A DNA stretch of 64,000 bases, taken from contig NZ_JALKII010000008.1 in the NCBI RefSeq assembly GCF_023051175.1, positions 58,655-122,654 of the forward strand. Reading direction: 5' to 3'. This DNA comes from Alcanivorax quisquiliarum. GTDB taxonomy: Bacteria > Pseudomonadota > Gammaproteobacteria > Pseudomonadales > Alcanivoracaceae. How positions within the stretch are numbered: position 1 is the stretch's first letter; every line of letters starts with the position of its first letter. Positions 50,193 through 59,383 of this stretch are shown here, in pieces. A program made the position numbers and the translations under genes. Below the pieces are notes generated by a model. It saw nothing but the letters and a program-made list of their open reading frames with translations, was not told the DNA's origin and searched no databases.

Positions 50193-50972
50193 TCAGTTCA
50201 CATCCAGCCAGCCGAAGCCTTCCTGCTGGCTGGCCACGCGCACCCGCTGGGCGTCATCGAAACCGGCATCCGCCACCGCTTCCAGCGCGTGCTCCGGTGT
50301 GTTGTTCTGTTCGCTCAGGTGCGAAAGCACCAGATGTTGCAGGCGATTGCGCTCCAGCACAGTTACCAGCGAGCCTGCCTGCTGATTGCTCAAGTGCCCG
50401 CGGGCGCCACCCACACGCCGCTTCAGCGACGGCGGATACGGCCCTCTGGCGAGCAGCTCCGGATCGTGGTTGCACTCCAGCAACAGCGCATCGCAGGTGG
50501 CGTACGCCTCCACCACATGCGGCGTGACCGAGCCCAGATCCGTGAGCACACCCGTGCGGCGCGTGCCTGCCTCAAAGACGTATTGGCAAGGTTCCAGTGC
50601 ATCGTGGGGCACGGGTACGGGCAGCACTTCCACCGCACCCACCGAAAAACGACGGCCCGGCCGCACTTCCTGCACCGTGACGCCAGCCAGACTATGCCGG
50701 CTGCCCGGTGCGCTGATGGCGCGCAAGGTACCGAAGGTCATGTGCACGGGCAAGCGATATCGACGGGCCAGCGGCAGCACACCACGGATATGATCACCAT
50801 GCTCGTGGGTCACCACCACCGCGCTGAGATCCTCCGGCGAGAGCCCCAGCCGGGCCAGCCGCAGGCAGGTTTCCTTCACCGTGAAACCGCAATCCACCAG
50901 CACGATGGTATCGCCCGAGCGCACCAGGGTGCCGTTGCCTTTGCTACCGCTGCCGATCGAAGCGAGGTTCAC
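50193..50972 (-). CDS. Metallo-beta-lactamase-fold hydrolase
   Basis: The 259-residue protein has the metal-binding motif [10 protein letters not shown] near residue 55 and downstream ligands in [14 protein letters not shown] and LVLSHLS, as in YycJ/WalJ-like MBL proteins. The biochemical role is not established from sequence; relatives are linked to nucleic-acid processing. The start overlaps the bamC stop as ATGA, and purC follows. Confidence 0.87.
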   Translation of the reverse strand: MNLASIGSGSKGNGTLVRSGDTIVLVDCGFTVKETCLRLARLGLSPEDLSAVVVTHEHGDHIRGVLPLARRYRLPVHMTFGTLRAISAPGSRHSLAGVTVQEVRPGRRFSVGAVEVLPVPVPHDALEPCQYVFEAGTRRTGVLTDLGSVTPHVVEAYATCDALLLECNHDPELLARGPYPPSLKRRVGGARGHLSNQQAGSLVTVLERNRLQHLVLSHLSEQNNTPEHALEAVADAGFDDAQRVRVASQQEGFGWLDVN

Positions 50973-51580
50973 AGGGCGTCATAAAGCCGTTGCAGAATCG
51001 CCTGGCCGGGTTCCTGATCCACCAGGCTGGTGCCGGTCTGGTTCAAGACCGCGATCTGGATACCATTGACCGTCTGGCTCAGTTTCAATTGTGCCTGACG
51101 CTCGGACAACCCATATTCACGAGGCACACGCACGTAGTAGATGCCGGATTCGCGGTTGCGATCCTCGATGCGCAAATCGGTCTTCGCCACTGCCTGGCCC
51201 ACCTGTTCCCAGGCCCAGACAAATTGCGTATTGAGCATGATGATGGGATAGCCGTTGCCATCGCGGCCGAGGATCGCACGCACGTTTTCCGGCGCCGGGC
51301 CGGTTGCTGCCTGCTCGTCCTCGACACTCTGGCCCAGCACCACCAGCTGCGGCGGCGTCGGAATCACGAAGCGCTCGCTGGCCGAATCCTCTACCTGCAC
51401 CCGGCGCTCCACATCCGGGATCGGGTAGCGATCATCAAAACCGCTGAACCACATGCCCTCGGGCACTTCCATGCGCGGCGCAGTTTCCGCCTCCTGGTAA
51501 ATCATGGTGCGGTCGGGCAGCCAGCTGCATGCCGCCAGCAGTGCCGGCAGCATCAGCATGGCCAGGCCAGCCTTCTTCAT
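50969..51580 (-). CDS. bamC: Outer-membrane assembly lipoprotein BamC (short form)
   Basis: From the ATG at 51580 (GGAGGT about five bases upstream) the protein has 203 residues with a lipoprotein signal ending LLAAC (lipobox). The mature part contains a flexible N-terminal segment (MIYQEAETAPRMEVPEGM) and one helix-grip-like domain (VWAWEQVGQAVAKTDLRIED). E. coli BamC is about 344 residues with two such domains, so this version lacks the second. It overlaps dapA (ATGA) upstream and the MBL gene downstream, as in the conserved dapA-bamC order. Confidence 0.85.
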   Translation of the reverse strand: MKKAGLAMLMLPALLAACSWLPDRTMIYQEAETAPRMEVPEGMWFSGFDDRYPIPDVERRVQVEDSASERFVIPTPPQLVVLGQSVEDEQAATGPAPENVRAILGRDGNGYPIIMLNTQFVWAWEQVGQAVAKTDLRIEDRNRESGIYYVRVPREYGLSERQAQLKLSQTVNGIQIAVLNQTGTSLVDQEPGQAILQRLYDAL

Positions 51581-52464
51581 TTGACCTCCAGCAGGCCGGC
51601 GCTGCGCAAGGTCTCGCGCAACGTGTCCTGGGCCGGTGCTGACAATGGCGTCAGCGGTAAGCGAATACCTCGGTCGATCAGACCCATTTCGTACAAGGCC
51701 CATTTCACCGGGATAGGATTGGATTCGATAAACAGATCACTGTGCAGCGCACGCATGGTGGCATCCAGATCGCGTGCCTTGTCCGCATCGCCCGCCAGCG
51801 CTGCGGCGCAGGCTTCCGCCATGCGCGCCGGCATCACGTTCGCCGTCACCGAAATATTGCCGTGGCCGCCCAGCAGGATCGATTCGATCGCCGTGGCGTC
51901 ATCGCCGGAATAGACCAGAAAACCGTCGCCGCAGCGATCCAGCAGCTCGCGAATGCGCTCCAGATTGCCGGTAGCTTCCTTGATGCCGATGATATTGGGC
52001 ACCTTGCTCAGGCGCAGCACTGTCTCGGGGAGCATGTCGCAAGCGGTGCGGCCGGGCACGTTGTAAAGAATCTGCGGGATATCAACCTCCCGCGCCACCG
52101 CCAGGTAGTGCTGGTACAGCCCTTCCTGCGTCGGCTTGTTGTAATAAGGCGTCACCAGCAGGCACGCATCCGCGCCAGCGCGTTGTGCATCACGGGTCAG
52201 GCGGATCGCCTCTTCGGTGGAGTTGGCACCGGTACCGGCAATCACCGGGATACGGCCACGGGCCGCCGAGATCGTCTCGCGAATCACCAGATCGTGTTCC
52301 TCGAAACCCAACGTGGCCGACTCACCAGTGGTGCCGACCGAAACAATGGCCCCTGTGCCCTGCTCCACATGCCAGTCCACTACCTTGCGCAGGCGCTCCC
52401 AATCGACAGAACCATCTGCATGCATGGGCGTGACGAGAGCTACGATGCTGCCGCGAATATTCAC
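51577..52464 (-). CDS. dapA: 4-hydroxy-tetrahydrodipicolinate synthase
   Basis: DapA condenses pyruvate with aspartate semialdehyde in lysine/diaminopimelate synthesis. The 295-residue TIM barrel shows GTTGESATL, the tyrosine of PQILYNVPGRT and the Schiff-base lysine in IIGIKEATGN. It heads the dapA-bamC-MBL-purC operon. Confidence 0.97.
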   Translation of the reverse strand: MNIRGSIVALVTPMHADGSVDWERLRKVVDWHVEQGTGAIVSVGTTGESATLGFEEHDLVIRETISAARGRIPVIAGTGANSTEEAIRLTRDAQRAGADACLLVTPYYNKPTQEGLYQHYLAVAREVDIPQILYNVPGRTACDMLPETVLRLSKVPNIIGIKEATGNLERIRELLDRCGDGFLVYSGDDATAIESILLGGHGNISVTANVMPARMAEACAAALAGDADKARDLDATMRALHSDLFIESNPIPVKWALYEMGLIDRGIRLPLTPLSAPAQDTLRETLRSAGLLEVK

Positions 52465-52896
52465 GTTGTCTCCGGCGTTAAAGTGAGATTGTCGCCCGGC
52501 AAACCGGGGCGCCTGGGGATGCCCGACAAATCAGGGCGTGGCAAGCGGATAATGGTACTTGCCGCCCTACCTGACGACAAGGCGGCCGGCGTTCCGGCGG
52601 CCGGCGATCCGGCGGCCGGCGATCCGGCACCCGGCGAACCTGCGGCCAGCTATCCAGCGACAGGCGCCTTGCAGCCGGCGCCGCAATGGTCGGTGGCAAG
52701 ACAGCACCGCACCAGGCACCCGACGCTTACCTCGACCTAGCGCACCACACCGGCAAGGCAGCCAACACCATTTGCCCTGCCAGTCACCGGGCCGAGCCGA
52801 GCCGCAGATATTCGGCCAATGGCGCCGCAAATGCTACGCTGCCGCTTTGTCAGCGGCTGATCCGCTTTACTCGGCATCACCAAGGAGAGCTGTTTC
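52465..52896. other. dapA/bcp divergent intergenic region with 15-bp array
   Basis: No gene is supported. The 15-bp array at 52581-52670 occupies the middle. Both promoters should be here; the GC-rich array makes this hard to judge. Sequence after 52690 is unremarkable. Confidence 0.5.
52581..52670 (+). repeat. 15-bp tandem array (same family as 48935)
   Basis: Six consecutive units: GGCGGCCGGCGTTCC, two of GGCGGCCGGCGATCC, GGCACCCGGCGAACC, TGCGGCCAGCTATCC and a degenerate one. The consensus matches that at 48935 (xGCGGCmGGCGAwCC). It lies between divergent promoters. Confidence 0.85.
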
Positions 52897-53367
52897 ATGA
52901 GCAAGACTGTTACCGTGGGCAAAGCCGTGCCGGCTTTTTCCGCACCGGCCACCGGCAACCAGACCATCCGTTCCGCTGATCTGAAAGGCCGCAACGTGGT
53001 GATCTATTTCTATCCCAAGGACAACACACCCGGCTGCACCACCGAGGGCTCGGATTTTCGGGATCTGTACCCGGAATTCCAGCAGGCCGACTGCGAGATT
53101 TTCGGCGTCTCTCGCGACAGCCTGAAAAGCCACGAGAACTTCAAGGCCAAACTGGGCTTCCCGTTCGAGCTGCTGGTAGACGAAGACGAAACCCTGTGCC
53201 GGCTGTTCGATGTGATCAAGCTGAAGAAAATGTACGGCCGGGAATTCGAAGGCATCGAGCGCTCCACCTTCCTGATCGATGCCACCGGCACGTTGCGACA
53301 GGAATGGCGCAAGGTGAAAGTGGCCGGCCATGCCGCCGAGGTGCTGGCTGCCGTCAAAGCGCTTTGA
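52897..53367 (+). CDS. bcp: Peroxiredoxin, BCP/PrxQ type
   Basis: This is a thiol peroxidase of 156 residues. The peroxidatic Cys47 is in FYPKDNTPGCTTEG. The position five residues later (E. coli BCP's resolving Cys) is not Cys here; the only other cysteine is Cys66, so the recycling mode may differ. SD-like AAGGAGAG precedes the ATG. A strong hairpin follows the stop. Confidence 0.93.
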   Translation: MSKTVTVGKAVPAFSAPATGNQTIRSADLKGRNVVIYFYPKDNTPGCTTEGSDFRDLYPEFQQADCEIFGVSRDSLKSHENFKAKLGFPFELLVDEDETLCRLFDVIKLKKMYGREFEGIERSTFLIDATGTLRQEWRKVKVAGHAAEVLAAVKAL

Positions 53368-53373
53368 ATCTTC

Positions 53374-53395
53374 TGGCCGGGGCCTTCCCCGGCCA
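53374..53395 (+). terminator. Terminator after bcp
   Basis: TGGCCGGGG and CCCCGGCCA form a perfect nine-pair stem around CCTT, six bases after the stop. A short T-run (GTTTTTC) comes about 15 bases later, so it may act partly as a bidirectional barrier against perM transcription. Confidence 0.65.
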
Positions 53396-53506
53396 ACGCT
53401 TCAAGCCGTTTTTCTGGTTCGTCGTCAATTTTCGTGGAGATTTTTGCCCGGCTTTGCTTTCCGCTGCTGTATCGGCCAGAAGCAGGCCTGCTGCGGCGTT
53501 GCGCAG

Positions 53507-54580
53507 CTACTCCTCCAGCAGGGGCGACTGATGCCGCTTGGGCCAGGCGTACGCCACCGCCTTGATCAGCGTTGCCAGCGGGATGGCAAAAAACACACCC
53601 CAGAAGCCCCATAGCCCACCGAATACCAGCACCGCCACAATAATGGCGATCGGATGCAGGTTCACCACTTCCGAAAACAGCAGCGTGGGAATGATGTTGC
53701 CGTCGATAAACTGAATGACGCTGTAACCGATCATCACCAGCGCCAGATCGCTGCTCCAGCCGAATTGCACATAGGCCACCGCCGCCACCGGGATCGTGGC
53801 AAAAATAGTGCCGAGGTAGGGGATCAGCGTGGAGACGCCCACCACCACCGCCAGCAGCAGCGCATAATTCAGCCCCAGCGTGGCGAATAATACAAAACAG
53901 GCCACCGCGACAATCAGGATTTCCAACGCCTTGCCGCGCACATAGTTGGCAATCTGGAGATCCATTTCCGCCCAGACTTCTGCCAACACCTGGCGCCGTT
54001 CCGGCAGGAAAGAAGCCGCCCAGTCCATCAGCTTTTGCCGGTCCGCCATGAAGAAAAACACCAGCAGCGGCACCAGCACCAGAAAAATCAGTGCATCCAT
54101 CACGCCGGGGATCGAGGCCAGCGACAGCGACAGGATCACCTGGCCGGCGTGCGCCAGCTCGCGCTGGGCCAGATCGATGATTGCGTTCACCTGCTGCACC
54201 GACACGACGTCCGGGTAGGCCGTCGGCAGCTCGCGCAGCCAGCGTTCGCTGGCCTGCAACAGGCGCGGCAACTGATCCTGCACCAGATTCATGGTCTGCT
54301 TCCAGATCACCGGCAGCAGCAGCACCAGCGTTGCTACCAGTGCGCCGAGAAACAACAGGAACACCAGCCACACAGAAAGCTTTTCCGGCAGCCCCATGCG
54401 CGTCATGCGTCCCACCAGCCCTTGCAACAGGTAAGCAACCACCAGCGCGGTGAGCGCTGGCGCCAGCATGCGGCCAAACAACAGGATAAGCACCAGCCCC
54501 GCAGCGAGAATGAAGAACAGGTAGACTGCTTCTTCATCGGAAAAATAGGCGTGATACCAGTTGCGCAACACTTCCAGCAT
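53507..54580 (-). CDS. perM: AI-2E family membrane transporter (PerM-like)
   Basis: The 357-residue protein has seven or eight hydrophobic segments (for example FFILAAGLVLILLFGRML, LSVWLVFLLFLGALVATLVLLL) and the family signature TLIPYLGTIFATIP followed by IDGNIIPTLLFSEVVNLHP. PerM-type exporters have varied substrates. It lies 12 bases after the TusA-like gene and should be cotranscribed with it. In gammaproteobacteria the perM-bepA-tusA neighbourhood is common. Confidence 0.9.
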   Translation of the reverse strand: MLEVLRNWYHAYFSDEEAVYLFFILAAGLVLILLFGRMLAPALTALVVAYLLQGLVGRMTRMGLPEKLSVWLVFLLFLGALVATLVLLLPVIWKQTMNLVQDQLPRLLQASERWLRELPTAYPDVVSVQQVNAIIDLAQRELAHAGQVILSLSLASIPGVMDALIFLVLVPLLVFFFMADRQKLMDWAASFLPERRQVLAEVWAEMDLQIANYVRGKALEILIVAVACFVLFATLGLNYALLLAVVVGVSTLIPYLGTIFATIPVAAVAYVQFGWSSDLALVMIGYSVIQFIDGNIIPTLLFSEVVNLHPIAIIVAVLVFGGLWGFWGVFFAIPLATLIKAVAYAWPKRHQSPLLEE

Positions 54581-54592
54581 GCAAGGCTCCAG

Positions 54593-54871
54593 TCAGGGGG
54601 CAGAGGTCGTGTCCGCCACGCGAATCAGAAAGCGCAGCTCGCCATCGGTTTCGCTGGCGCGAACCAGTTCGTGCCCGGATTGTCTCAGGTAGGCGGGAAT
54701 ATCCCGCCGGGCACCGATATCCGTCGCCCGAACCAGCAGCAGCGCCCCCGGCGCCAGCTGCCGCAACGCCTGCCGGGTCTTGAGCAACGGCAACGGACAA
54801 CGTAGCCCGGTAGCATCCAGCGTCAGATCGGCGTGTTCAGGGCTGTGTTCGGACAGGGTAACTTCAGGCAT
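54593..54871 (-). CDS. TusA-family sulfur carrier protein
   Basis: The 92-residue protein has the TusA fold signature with the active-site Cys25 in LDATGLRCPLPLLK. Members carry persulfide sulfur to tRNA thiolation or other acceptors; small paralogues near perM/bepA are common. I choose the ATG at 54871; the longer frame to 54913 reads over the promoter region. The ribosome-binding site is weak. It diverges from bepA. Confidence 0.82.
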   Translation of the reverse strand: MPEVTLSEHSPEHADLTLDATGLRCPLPLLKTRQALRQLAPGALLLVRATDIGARRDIPAYLRQSGHELVRASETDGELRFLIRVADTTSAP

Positions 54872-54980
54872 GGTTCCACGAAGCGCTTGGGGCGTACATA
54901 TAAAAGGGAGCACCCCGACAAGCTGCCGGAGTGAAGGCCACCTGCATTATACTGGCTCAAGATCGTTTCAGGAGACGACT

Positions 54981-56423
54981 TTGACACACCTGCGCGTATT
55001 TTGCCTCCCGCTGCTGCTGGCGCTGCTCTGGTGCGCGCCGCTGGCCGGTTGGGCGAATACTCCGCAATTGCCGAATCTGGGCGACCCCAGCGACACCCTG
55101 CTGACCCCGGAGCAGGAATACCGCCTCGGGCGCGGCTGGCTGCGCAGCTTGCGCGGCCAGGTGCCATTGCTGGAAGATCCGCTGGTGCAGGATTATGTCG
55201 AGCATCTGGTATACCGCCTCGCCTCCTACAGCGATCTGACCGAGCCTGATCTGGCCGTGGTAGTGGTCAACAACCGCGATATCAACGCCTTTGCAGTGCC
55301 CGGCGGCGTGATCGGCCTGAACGCCGGGCTGTTTTTGCACGCCGACAGCGAGGACGAAGTGGCCGCCGTGATTGCCCACGAGATTGCCCACGTCAGCCAG
55401 CGCCACTTTACCCGCCGCTACGCCGACAGCCAGCGCATGAATTACACCATGCTGGCAGCCTTGCTGGCGAGCATGGCGGTGGCGATTGCCGGTGACGCCC
55501 AGGCTGGCATGGCCGGCATTGCCACCAGCCAGGCGGCGGCGATCCATTCCCAATTGGCCTATTCGCGCCACCATGAGCGGGAAGCCGACCGCGTCGGCAT
55601 GCAGACGCTGGTGAACGCCGGCCTTGATCCACACGCCATGCCGCGCTTTTTCGAGCGCCTGCTGCGCACCCGCCAGTACGCCAGCAACCCGCCGGAATTC
55701 ATTCTCAGCCACCCGGTCACAGAAGACCGCGTCGCCGACAGCCGCAGCCGCGCCCAGGCACTGCCCCGCCCGCGCATGCGTGCCGCACCGGAATTCCAGC
55801 TGATCCGCGCCCGCATCCAGGCCGGCTTTTTCAGTGATACGCAACAGGCACTGACGCACTTTCGCGGCCAGTATGAAGGCGGCACCAGCGCCACCCAACA
55901 AGCTGCCGGGTTCGGGCTCGCCATGAGCGCCTTGCGTGCGCGTGATTACGCGTTGGCCGAGCGCACGCTCAAGCAACTCGCAGAACAATCACCGGATCAA
56001 TTCTGGTTTCGTATCGCGCTGGCGGAAGTGGCGCAACATAAAGGCGAATCGCAGCGAGCCGTCGAGCTGCTCCGAGAGGTGCTGCGGGTGATACCGGGCA
56101 ACTATGCCGCCTCGGTGCTGCTGGCCGACAACCTGATCGCCCTGAACGAAACCACCGAAGCGCGCCAGTTGCTCGATCGCCTGCTGCTACGCCGGCAAGA
56201 CCCGCAACTGTATCGCTTGCTGGCCGAAGTCTGGGGCAAAGAAGGTGATCGCGCCCGCACCCATCAGGCGCGTGGCGAATATCTGTTTGCCATGGGGCAA
56301 GAGCAGCGCGCCGTAGAGCAGATGCGTTTTGCGTTGGCGCAGAGCGATGATCGCTTTGCCTTGCATACGCAAATCCGCGCCCGCCTGCGTACCATGGAAC
56401 AGCTTGCCGATGAACGTTTCTAA
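54981..56423 (+). CDS. bepA: Periplasmic M48 metalloprotease/chaperone BepA
   Basis: BepA assists or degrades outer-membrane proteins such as LptD. I set the start at the TTG at 54981, with AGGAG six bases upstream; this gives 480 residues with a proper signal peptide (LRVFCLPLLLALLWCAPLAG, cleavage after GWA). HEIAH lies at 133-137, close to the E. coli position. The third zinc-ligand region (HHEREADRVG) and C-terminal TPR-like repeats (about 285-470) follow. The longer frame from 54780 lacks these signals. Confidence 0.92.
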   Translation: MTHLRVFCLPLLLALLWCAPLAGWANTPQLPNLGDPSDTLLTPEQEYRLGRGWLRSLRGQVPLLEDPLVQDYVEHLVYRLASYSDLTEPDLAVVVVNNRDINAFAVPGGVIGLNAGLFLHADSEDEVAAVIAHEIAHVSQRHFTRRYADSQRMNYTMLAALLASMAVAIAGDAQAGMAGIATSQAAAIHSQLAYSRHHEREADRVGMQTLVNAGLDPHAMPRFFERLLRTRQYASNPPEFILSHPVTEDRVADSRSRAQALPRPRMRAAPEFQLIRARIQAGFFSDTQQALTHFRGQYEGGTSATQQAAGFGLAMSALRARDYALAERTLKQLAEQSPDQFWFRIALAEVAQHKGESQRAVELLREVLRVIPGNYAASVLLADNLIALNETTEARQLLDRLLLRRQDPQLYRLLAEVWGKEGDRARTHQARGEYLFAMGQEQRAVEQMRFALAQSDDRFALHTQIRARLRTMEQLADERF

Positions 56424-56442
56424 GCCACGCGCTGCGCGTCGG

Positions 56443-56505
56443 TGGCGGGCAGCACTGTTCAGATGACAGGTGGCACCGCTCAAGTGGCAGGCAGCGCCAT
56501 TACCC
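56443..56505 (+). repeat. Three imperfect 21-bp units after bepA
   Basis: Units beginning TGGCGGGCAGCACTG, TGACAGGTGGCACCG and TGGCAGGCAGCGCCA follow each other at 21-base spacing. This is another short-period array at a gene end, unrelated in sequence to the 15-bp family apart from GC-rich TGGCAGGC cores. Confidence 0.5.
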
Positions 56506-56627
56506 TGTACCATGCGCGCTCGTCGCCACCAGTCAGCGACCCTACCTGCCCGATCTGTTTTCAATCATCCGCCTGAGACTGGCGCCAACAAAGATGGCGA
56601 CAGGCCTTTTTTGCTTCCCGGAGCGTT

Positions 56628-57977
56628 ATGTCTTTTTCCGAACTCGGCCTTGATGAGGCCATCCTGCGTGCCGTGCACGATCAGGGTTACGACACCCCCA
56701 CACCGATCCAGCGCCAGGCTATCCCTGCGGTGCTCAGCGGTGGCGATCTGCTTGCCGGCGCGCAAACCGGCACCGGCAAAACCGCCGGTTTCACCTTGCC
56801 CATCCTGCAACGGCTGATGCAATCGCCGGCGCGCAAACGCGGCAGCATCCGTGCGCTGATTCTGGCGCCGACCCGCGAGCTGGCCGCGCAAGTGGAAGAA
56901 TCCGTGCGCTCCTACAGCCGCCATTTGCCGCTCAGTTCCATGGTGATGTTCGGCGGCGTCGGCATGCAGCCGCAAATCACTCGCCTGCGCAAGCCGCTGG
57001 ACATTCTGGTGGCCTGCCCCGGCCGCCTGCTCGACCATGCGGGCCAGGGCACTGTGGACCTCTCCGGCATCGAAATTCTGGTGCTGGACGAAGCCGACCG
57101 TATGCTGGACATGGGCTTCATTCACGATATCCGCCGCGTGCTGCGCCTGTTGCCGGCGAAACGGCAAAACCTGCTGTTCTCCGCGACGTTTTCCGATGAT
57201 ATCAAGCGTCTCGCCGAGGGCCTGCTGGACAAGCCTGCGCTGATCGAAGTTGCACGCCGCAATGCCACGGCCGAAACCGTCGCACAAAAAGTGTATCTGG
57301 TGGATCGCGAGCGCAAGCGGGAGCTGCTGGCGGAGCTGATCACGCGCCACAACTGGTATCAGGTGCTGGTGTTCACACGCACCAAACACGGCGCCAACCG
57401 GCTGGCCGAGCAACTGGACAAACAAGGCATCAGCGCCATGGCCATCCATGGCAACAAGAGCCAGTCGGCACGTACGCGCGCACTGGCCGAGTTCAAGGCC
57501 GGCGCCCTGCAAGTACTGGTGGCCACCGATATTGCCGCGCGTGGCATCGATATCAGTGAACTGCCGCATGTGGTGAATTTCGAGCTGCCGAACGTGGCGG
57601 AAGATTATGTGCACCGCATCGGCCGCACTGGCCGCGCCGGCTCCGAGGGCGAAGCTGTGTCACTGGTGTGCGTGGATGAAAACAAACTGCTGGCCGGCAT
57701 CGAACGGCTGATCGGCCGCAGCCTGCCGAAGAACACGCTGCCGGGCTTCGAGCCCGACCCCAGCATCAAGCCCGAGCCGATTCCCAACGGCCAGCAACGC
57801 GGCGGGCGCCGGGGCGGTGGCAATGGCGGCAACGGTGGCGGCCGTGGCAATGCCGCACGCAGTGGCGCGCCGCGCACTTCCGCCGCGCCTAAGCGCGCCA
57901 CCGGCAACGCACCCAAAGCCGGCGACAACAGCGGCCAGCGCCGCCGTCGTCGCCGCCCGGCCACCACGCCCGCCTGA
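56628..57977 (+). CDS. rhlE: DEAD-box RNA helicase RhlE
   Basis: The 449-residue protein has the Q motif (TPIQRQAIP), Walker [22 protein letters not shown] in [17 protein letters not shown] ([10 protein letters not shown]), and the C-terminal helicase block [12 protein letters not shown] and [10 protein letters not shown]. The last 70 residues are Arg/Gly/Asn-rich ([17 protein letters not shown]), an RNA-binding tail. It works in ribosome assembly or RNA decay. A hairpin follows. Confidence 0.94.
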   Translation: MSFSELGLDEAILRAVHDQGYDTPTPIQRQAIPAVLSGGDLLAGAQTGTGKTAGFTLPILQRLMQSPARKRGSIRALILAPTRELAAQVEESVRSYSRHLPLSSMVMFGGVGMQPQITRLRKPLDILVACPGRLLDHAGQGTVDLSGIEILVLDEADRMLDMGFIHDIRRVLRLLPAKRQNLLFSATFSDDIKRLAEGLLDKPALIEVARRNATAETVAQKVYLVDRERKRELLAELITRHNWYQVLVFTRTKHGANRLAEQLDKQGISAMAIHGNKSQSARTRALAEFKAGALQVLVATDIAARGIDISELPHVVNFELPNVAEDYVHRIGRTGRAGSEGEAVSLVCVDENKLLAGIERLIGRSLPKNTLPGFEPDPSIKPEPIPNGQQRGGRRGGGNGGNGGGRGNAARSGAPRTSAAPKRATGNAPKAGDNSGQRRRRRRPATTPA

Positions 57978-58424
57978 TCCCGCGTTACACCAACAGGCCC
58001 CGGATCTGATCCCGGGGCCCGGTTATCGGCGCATCGTGTTCCGTTCGTGAGCGTGGTGCTGTGCAGGCCCGGCTCGACACTGACACCGAGCTCCAGCGAC
58101 CGGGACAATCGGCCGCCTCTATCCCGCCGCCGTGGCAATGGAACCGATCGGAGACATGCCCGGCCTTCCCGGCGCGTTCACGGGCGTCAAATCAGCACCG
58201 GGCGGTTCCTTCCGCTCGGCTTTCTGATCCTGCTATCCAGCTTTCGTTATACTGATCGAGTTCACGTTGGGCACGCTCACCGGCTTCGTACTGGTGCCGT
58301 TCGCCTTGTAGAACAGGACTGCGTTTTGGGCCGGAAGAAGTGCCGGGGAATAACTTGCGCGGAAAAACACACTCTTCATGCAGTGAGCCACCGCCAGCTC
58401 GGCAGCGCATATAGCCACTCCCAC
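57978..58424. other. Intergenic region between rhlE and the DUF4262 gene
   Basis: The region contains the hairpin at 57996-58019; beyond it I see no gene. A 63-codon frame on the minus strand (58233-58424) lacks a ribosome-binding site and family likeness. Both flanking genes end here, so it is a 3'-3' spacer of unusual length. Confidence 0.5.
57996..58019 (+). terminator. Hairpin after rhlE
   Basis: GGCCCCGG and CCGGGGCC form a perfect eight-pair stem around an eight-base loop 18 bases after the stop. No T-run follows directly. Confidence 0.6.
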
Positions 58425-58958
58425 TCACTGCAAACGCGTCGCCTGCTGCGCCGGCGACGGCGTCATGCCGAGCAGCGGCTGCAAACGGCGGAAGCGTGCA
58501 TCGTAGCCAGGCTGCCAGGGGAACACGCCGCGCCCGTCCGGCCACACCATCTGTAGCGCCGGATATGGCAACGGCAAATGCTCGTAAAACCAGTTGGCGT
58601 ATCCCAGATACTGCCCGTAAAAAGCAAATTCCACCGGCAGAAAGGCCACCGTCAGGCCCGGCAGGAAATCCGGGTATTCCCGATGCGGCTGCAACCGCTC
58701 GCCCATATCGCGCACCCGCACCGCCGCCGCATCCAGCATCCGGCTGGCCAACTCGGCCTTGAGGCCCATCAGCACCAGCTCGGGATGATCGCAATTGAGA
58801 AAATGGCCCAGCGTAAAGCTGTAGCCCGGCTCGCCCTCGGCCGGCGGCACTGCCAGATTATGCCAGCCCTTGCGATTTACATGCGCCAGGATGCGCGTAT
58901 CTTCATCATCTTCCGGCTGCGGATAAATAAAACCGCCCGGCATGGCATCCAGAAACAT
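58425..58958 (-). CDS. DUF4262 domain protein
   Basis: The 177-residue protein begins with an acidic segment and contains YSFTLGHFLNCDHPELVLMG, characteristic of DUF4262, with LGYANWFYEHLPLPYPALQMVWPD toward the end. The function is unknown. No signal peptide or membrane span is present. It is a single gene converging on rhlE and diverging from the riboswitch unit. Confidence 0.8.
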   Translation of the reverse strand: MFLDAMPGGFIYPQPEDDEDTRILAHVNRKGWHNLAVPPAEGEPGYSFTLGHFLNCDHPELVLMGLKAELASRMLDAAAVRVRDMGERLQPHREYPDFLPGLTVAFLPVEFAFYGQYLGYANWFYEHLPLPYPALQMVWPDGRGVFPWQPGYDARFRRLQPLLGMTPSPAQQATRLQ

Positions 58959-59054
58959 CGCACCCTCTTTTACAGGTTCACAGGCAGAAACGGCCCGCCA
59001 GTCTAGCGGCTCTGCGGTCGCGATTCATCGCCGCATACGTTATTATCCCGCGCA
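58959..59054. other. Divergent spacer upstream of the riboswitch
   Basis: This short spacer carries the 5' end of the DUF4262 gene's transcript and presumably the promoter of the riboswitch transcript. CGTTATTATCC near 59039 could include a -10 element, not well supported. Confidence 0.35.
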
Positions 59055-59240
59055 TCGCAGGAGAGAGAGGGGCTCCCCCTCCGCCGAAGGCGCAAACTCC
59101 CATAATCGCTCAGGTTCCGTTACTGCGATCCCGACATGATTTTGCCGACTGGAGAGCGGCCGTTGCAGCGGCCCACCGAAGGGGCAAGGCAGCCAGTTCG
59201 TACCGGCCGCCCAAACTCTCAGGTAACAGGACAGAGGGAG
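59055..59240 (+). promoter_or_regulatory. Tandem glycine riboswitch
   Basis: Two glycine aptamers follow each other. Aptamer I (about 59058-59131) shows GGAGAG, CCGCCGAAGGCGCAAAC and TCGCTCAGGTTCCGTTAC. Aptamer II (about 59150-59240) shows GGAGAG, CACCGAAGGGGCAA, then AACTCTCAGGTAACAGGACA and GAGGG. These are the conserved core elements of the gcvT-type motif in order. The expression platform would be the 140 bases before the GTG start at 59384. Cooperative glycine binding is expected to control that gene. Confidence 0.9.
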
Positions 59241-59383
59241 AGGCACCCCCACACGGAGGCCGAAGGCCAGCCCGGCTGCCCCGACCGGTCGCGCTCGACC
59301 AGCCGGGCTCATCCGGTTTCAAACGGGACCAGCCGATCCGCCAAGTAGCGCCAACCAAGCGGGGCCAACCAAGAGAGTCCGCT

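Noticed and set aside
56187-56564. Minus-strand frame overlapping the bepA 3' end
   Set aside because: Mostly antisense to bepA; the repeated CHLSGAT-type residues come from the 21-bp units.
58233-58424. 63-codon frame upstream of the end of the DUF4262 gene
   Set aside because: No ribosome-binding site, no recognisable family and uneven composition.
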